This document shows positions 60,967 to 64,000 of a stretch of DNA of 64,000 nucleotides, in pieces (position 1 is the stretch's first letter; every line of letters starts with the position of its first letter). The notes under the pieces are model-generated. The model was not told the DNA's origin. It saw only the letters and a list, made by a program, of their open reading frames with translations, and did not search any database. The DNA comes from Fumia xinanensis (GTDB lineage: Bacteria; Bacillota; Clostridia; Oscillospirales; Ruminococcaceae), in contig NZ_JACRSV010000004.1 in NCBI RefSeq assembly GCF_014384905.1, forward strand, positions 1 through 64,000, given 5' to 3'. The translations under genes were made by a program, and so were the position numbers.

Positions 60967-62277
60967 TTATTCATATTTAGCAAAATACTTTTCCATCAAA
61001 CGGGCGGTTTGCCCATTCAAACCCACCAGTCGGTCCCGCGCTCCGCTGTCTCCGCCGATGTAGGCCCGCATCAGCCGGCCCTCCTCGTAGCAAAGCTCGT
61101 CGTGGAGTGGAAAATAGTTGCGGTTTAGGAAGATGCCATAGCTGACCATCCGATAGCTGCCGTAAAAATGGGGCTCTTCTCCCTCGTATTCTTCAACGGG
61201 GATGCTGTACCCACCCTTGACCGCCTCGATGATGGCGTCCCGTGTATTCTCATGGGCTAGGACAATGGTTTTCTGCTCGTTGAACAGATTCCGATTGACG
61301 GTGCCGTGGGAGTCGCTGCTGCCCACGATAGGGATATTGCAGCAGCCCGCGCACATGTCGTGCCAAAAGGCGGTTTGGAGGTTGTTTTCCCGCAAGGTGT
61401 GGCCGTTTAACAACTCAAAGGCGTCGGCAAAGCCGTTTTCCAGGTAAAATTTCGTAAAGCCGGGAGTCACGTGGTAGACATCGGGAATCCAGTAAGGGTG
61501 GCAGAAGATGGACATGCCGTTTGCCGCTTTGATTTGCTTAAATACCTCGAGACAGCAGGCATGGACAAAGGGATCGACTCCCTCCGGCAGCTCGCCCAGC
61601 TCCTTGGCGGCAGCCTCCACTTTTTCCATCCACTCCGGTACGGGGAAGATATTATTCTGTTCGTCCACGGTGCGGCATAAGTCGTTGACGCTGAAATCGC
61701 CGCCGAAGTTGATAATGTGAATGTGGCTTTTCACCGGATGGATTTCCTCGCCGGGATAGATTTTATAATCCATGGGAATGTCTTTGTAGGCGTCGATGGC
61801 GCTTATGGAGGGGTATCTCCGGCCGTGGTCGGTGATGGAAATGAAATCGAAGCCCGCCTGCCGGTACATAGCGGCCACAAATTCCGGGGATTCCCTGCCG
61901 TCGGAGAAATAAGTGTGTACGTGAAAGTCACCGCGATAGGGATACCGGTCAAAGAGGTCTTCTTTAAGAGAATAGATGGACAGCTGGACAAACCAGCGGT
62001 CCTCGCCTCTGCGGAAAATTCGCACCATGTGTTCCTGTTCGCCCACAAAGGCGTGGGAGAAAAGGATGGAGCCGTGAAGGGCTTTGACAGGATACTCGAT
62101 AACTGGTGGACGGGTATCGGAGTAGATGTCCGCCGTCATAGGGTAGATACGGACGACATAGTCCCCACCTTCTTGGAACGCCACATGGCTGGACAGAGTT
62201 CGGATGGTGATGGGCGTTTTTTTGTCTTCCTGTACGATTTTAGGGTAAATGTCATAAAAGTACATTTCATCGATCAT
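60967..62277 (-). CDS. PHP-domain metal-dependent phosphoesterase-like protein
   Basis: A 436-residue protein. Residues about 1-115 are a beta-rich N-terminal domain (TIRTLSSHVAFQEGGDYVV). The PHP domain follows with metal motifs GDFHVHTYFSDG (near 116), ISITDHGRRYP, FCHPYWIP and GSSDSHGTVN. PHP proteins hydrolyse phosphoesters or nucleotides with a trinuclear metal centre; the substrate here is unknown. The long N-terminal beta domain is not typical of histidinol-phosphate phosphatases and may bind a glycan or polymer. It starts 32 bases after the transporter's terminator. Confidence 0.83.
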   Translation of the reverse strand: MIDEMYFYDIYPKIVQEDKKTPITIRTLSSHVAFQEGGDYVVRIYPMTADIYSDTRPPVIEYPVKALHGSILFSHAFVGEQEHMVRIFRRGEDRWFVQLSIYSLKEDLFDRYPYRGDFHVHTYFSDGRESPEFVAAMYRQAGFDFISITDHGRRYPSISAIDAYKDIPMDYKIYPGEEIHPVKSHIHIINFGGDFSVNDLCRTVDEQNNIFPVPEWMEKVEAAAKELGELPEGVDPFVHACCLEVFKQIKAANGMSIFCHPYWIPDVYHVTPGFTKFYLENGFADAFELLNGHTLRENNLQTAFWHDMCAGCCNIPIVGSSDSHGTVNRNLFNEQKTIVLAHENTRDAIIEAVKGGYSIPVEEYEGEEPHFYGSYRMVSYGIFLNRNYFPLHDELCYEEGRLMRAYIGGDSGARDRLVGLNGQTARLMEKYFAKYE

Positions 62278-62308
62278 GAGAAAAGCCCTCCTTTATTGTG
62301 AGAAAATC

Positions 62309-62363
62309 TCAAAAACGGATGTGATACACTAATTTTCCATCAGTGTATCACATCCGTTTTTGA
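62309..62363. terminator. Terminator after the NSS transporter
   Basis: A 22-bp perfect stem (62309-62330 with 62342-62363, 11-base loop) containing T5, between the transporter and the PHP gene. Confidence 0.85.
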
Positions 62364-62388
62364 AAAGCAAGCAGTTTCTTATAATAAT

Positions 62389-63723
62389 TTATCCGATTCC
62401 ATGGTAGGCAATGCCTAGAATAAACACGACCACCGCCAGTAGGATATAGACATATTTTCCGCAGAAGTCAAAGAATTTTCCCAAGGGCTTTTTTCGGCCG
62501 ATATTGAGCTCCGCGTCGATTTTTTTGGTGCCCAGCACCCAGTAAATCATGATGGCGCCCAGCATCGCGCCGAAGGGAACCACATAAATGGTGATCACGT
62601 CCATCCAGGCGCCCAGGAAGGGCTCGTACTCGATGAAAATGCCCACCAAGAGTACGGCGGCGCCCACCAACAGGATGGAGGGAATCCGCTTCATCCGAAG
62701 CTCTTTCTGGGCCGCTTCGGAACAGACTTCAAACATGTTGACCAGCGAGGTGATCCCCGCGAATAGGACGGAAAGGAAAAACAACGCTGCGAAAAGCCGC
62801 CCCATGGGCATCTGAGCAAAGACCTTCGGCAAAGTGATGAACATGAGGGGCGGGCCCGACGTGGGATCCAACTGGAAGGCGAAAACAGCGGGGATGATGG
62901 CGAAGCCTGCGATCAGCGCGGCACAGGTATCGAGCAATGTCGTCATGCCGGCGGAATGAACGATATTTTCCTTCTTTTTCAGGTAGCTTCCGTAAATAAT
63001 CATGCCGGAGCCGGTGATGGAAAGGGAGAAAAAGGCCTGTCCCATAGCCATGACCCAGGTTTCAGGTTTCAAGAGATATTCCCATTTGGGCATCAAAAGG
63101 TAGCGGTAGCCTTCACCCGCTCCGTCGAGAAAGGCCACCCGAACGGCGATGACGATAAACAGGATGAAAAAGGCGGGCATCATGATTTTATTGACCTTTT
63201 CGATGCCCTTTAAAACGCCGCCGATAAGGATGATCACCGTTAGGGCCACCACGATGACATGCCAGGGAATGCTTCCAAATTGTCCGGTGGCTCCCGCAAA
63301 ATATTCGTCCGACGGGATGCTTATAAGGTCTCCCGTTACAGCGCCCCACACCGAGCGGAGCACCCAGCCGACGATAACGGCGTAGCCGATGGCGATGCCC
63401 AAAGAACCGAGGAGGGGAATGGCCCCTAACAACTTGCCGCCTTTTTTGCCCCGGGATTTCATCGCATAGTCATAAGAGCCGATAGGGCCGGTTCCGGTGA
63501 GCCGTCCCAGACCGAACTCGCCGGACAGGCCGACGATGCCAAATAAAACGATAAACAAAAAATAGGGAATCAGAAATGCGGCGCCGCCGTAAGAACCCAG
63601 CCGGTAGGGAAACATCCAGATATTGCCCATACCCACAGCCGAGCCGACGGAAGCGAGGATAAAGCCGATTTTGCTGTCAAAGCCGCCGTTTGTATTTTGC
63701 AGCGAATTGTCCACAGATTTCAT
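62389..63723 (-). CDS. Sodium-dependent amino-acid/neurotransmitter symporter (NSS/SNF family)
   Basis: A 444-residue membrane protein with about 11 helices. The family signature is in helix 1 (GSAVGMGNIWMFPYRLGSYG), with the Na+/substrate sites around it and in SLSITGSGMIIYGSY. Eleven rather than twelve helices is common for bacterial members such as MhsT. It imports an amino acid with sodium; which one cannot be fixed. Start at ATG 63723 with AAAGGA upstream; an in-frame ATG at 63798 lies inside a leader hairpin. The long leader contains hairpin repeats. Confidence 0.9.
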   Translation of the reverse strand: MKSVDNSLQNTNGGFDSKIGFILASVGSAVGMGNIWMFPYRLGSYGGAAFLIPYFLFIVLFGIVGLSGEFGLGRLTGTGPIGSYDYAMKSRGKKGGKLLGAIPLLGSLGIAIGYAVIVGWVLRSVWGAVTGDLISIPSDEYFAGATGQFGSIPWHVIVVALTVIILIGGVLKGIEKVNKIMMPAFFILFIVIAVRVAFLDGAGEGYRYLLMPKWEYLLKPETWVMAMGQAFFSLSITGSGMIIYGSYLKKKENIVHSAGMTTLLDTCAALIAGFAIIPAVFAFQLDPTSGPPLMFITLPKVFAQMPMGRLFAALFFLSVLFAGITSLVNMFEVCSEAAQKELRMKRIPSILLVGAAVLLVGIFIEYEPFLGAWMDVITIYVVPFGAMLGAIMIYWVLGTKKIDAELNIGRKKPLGKFFDFCGKYVYILLAVVVFILGIAYHGIG

Positions 63724-63762
63724 AAAGAATAACGTTCCTTTCCGGATGGTTTGGCTGGTTTC

Positions 63763-63807
63763 GCGGCAAAGACGCAAAACGCTGTATTTGAAAGGCACCC
63801 TTTCAAA
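63763..63807 (-). repeat. Hairpin leader of the NSS transporter gene (leader repeat, copy C)
   Basis: Read on the minus strand: hairpin TTTGAAAGG/CCTTTCAAA (63807-63799 with 63795-63787), then after 15 bases the 9-mer CTTTGCCGC (63771-63763), then the GGAAAGGA ribosome binding site. The same hairpin and 9-mer in the same order precede potC. Confidence 0.55.
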
Positions 63808-63864
63808 CTGCCTTTTTCAATGCGATTTATAATCTTTCATAGTCTACCATATTTATTATGATGC

Positions 63865-63956
63865 AAGAAATCCGGTTTTGCCCCTTGTAGGCAAAATTGA
63901 GGACAACGTCCTCAAAGGGTTTCTTCAGCGATAAACGCAGTTCTACTGCGTTTATC
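63865..63956. repeat. Hairpin cluster upstream of the NSS transporter
   Basis: Outer stem AAGAAATCC/GGGTTTCTT (63865-63873 with 63917-63925, one wobble) encloses TTTTGCC/GGCAAAA (63876-63882 with 63890-63896) and TTGAGGAC/GTCCTCAA (63897-63904 with 63908-63915). An 11-bp hairpin GATAAACGCAG/CTGCGTTTATC follows (63930-63940 with 63946-63956). No gene is visible to the right window edge. Confidence 0.6.
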
Positions 63957-64000
63957 TTACCACAATTTGCAGGCTTTGACCAGTATTTGCCGGAATTTTA

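Overview
The window looks like a chromosomal segment of a spore-forming, anaerobic, low-to-mid-GC Firmicute, most likely class Clostridia in or near Oscillospiraceae/Ruminococcaceae. Support comes from several sides. Sporulation-family genes are present (yqfC, yqfD, ylbJ, a ylmC/ymxH-type PRC-barrel gene and a SpoIID-domain protein). The block phoH-ybeY-dgkA-era-yqzL-recO-mutS2 is typical of Firmicutes. Glycogen synthesis uses the two-subunit GlgC/GlgD pyrophosphorylase. An anaerobic oxygen-detoxification pair (rubredoxin plus flavodiiron protein) sits beside a PerR-like box. I saw no rRNA, tRNA, CRISPR array, prophage or complete insertion sequence.

Layout. 1-1.9 kb: the end of a choline-binding-repeat protein, a degraded stretch, and a LicC-type nucleotidyltransferase with an N-terminal helix-turn-helix. 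2.2-6.7 kb: potABCD polyamine uptake operon. 6.7-14.4 kb (minus): yqfD, phoH, ybeY, dgkA, era, yqzL, recO, mutS2. 14.5-18.8 kb (plus): yqfC, ylbJ, a small Cys-rich protein, a hairpin-rich repeat, an RluA-type pseudouridine synthase, a YlmC-like protein and an AAC(3)-family acetyltransferase. 18.8-21.4 kb (minus): polar amino-acid ABC transporter. 21.4-26.7 kb (minus): an unusual ABC exporter pair around a DUF1854 protein. 26.7-35.6 kb (minus): glgBCDA and glgP, followed on the plus strand by a GH13 glucosidase/neopullulanase-like enzyme. 37.8-42.2 kb (minus): LCP-like protein, VanY-type peptidase, PcrA helicase. 42.2-43.0 kb: a small hypothetical gene and an XRE regulator. 43.1-47.0 kb: a sugar-catabolic operon (two isomerase/epimerase-like TIM barrels and a Gfo/Idh/MocA oxidoreductase) with a divergent AraC regulator. 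47.0-52.7 kb: second copy of the repeat, PPK2, SpoIID-domain protein, a Ser-rich anchored protein, ThiI and a cysteine desulfurase. 52.8-59.4 kb (plus): radC, uvrB, uvrA. 59.4-61 kb: rubredoxin and flavodiiron protein. 61-63.7 kb (minus): PHP-domain protein and an NSS-family symporter.

How the genes work together. The glg genes encode a full glycogen synthesis and phosphorolysis set. The cysteine desulfurase probably supplies persulfide sulfur to ThiI. Rubredoxin probably passes electrons to the flavodiiron protein. UvrA and UvrB form the damage-recognition complex. The era/recO/mutS2 block covers ribosome assembly and rescue and DNA repair.

The most unusual signal is non-coding. Two copies of an element of about 180 bp (16375-16554 and 47009-47188) can each be drawn as two consecutive four-way cloverleaf folds. 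Other intergenic gaps contain related hairpin clusters, some placed directly in front of ribosome binding sites. Other points of note are a 10-residue repeat tail on GlgB, PH-like plus zinc-ribbon N-termini on both ABC exporter halves, a long palindrome over the glg promoter, and the PerR-like box.
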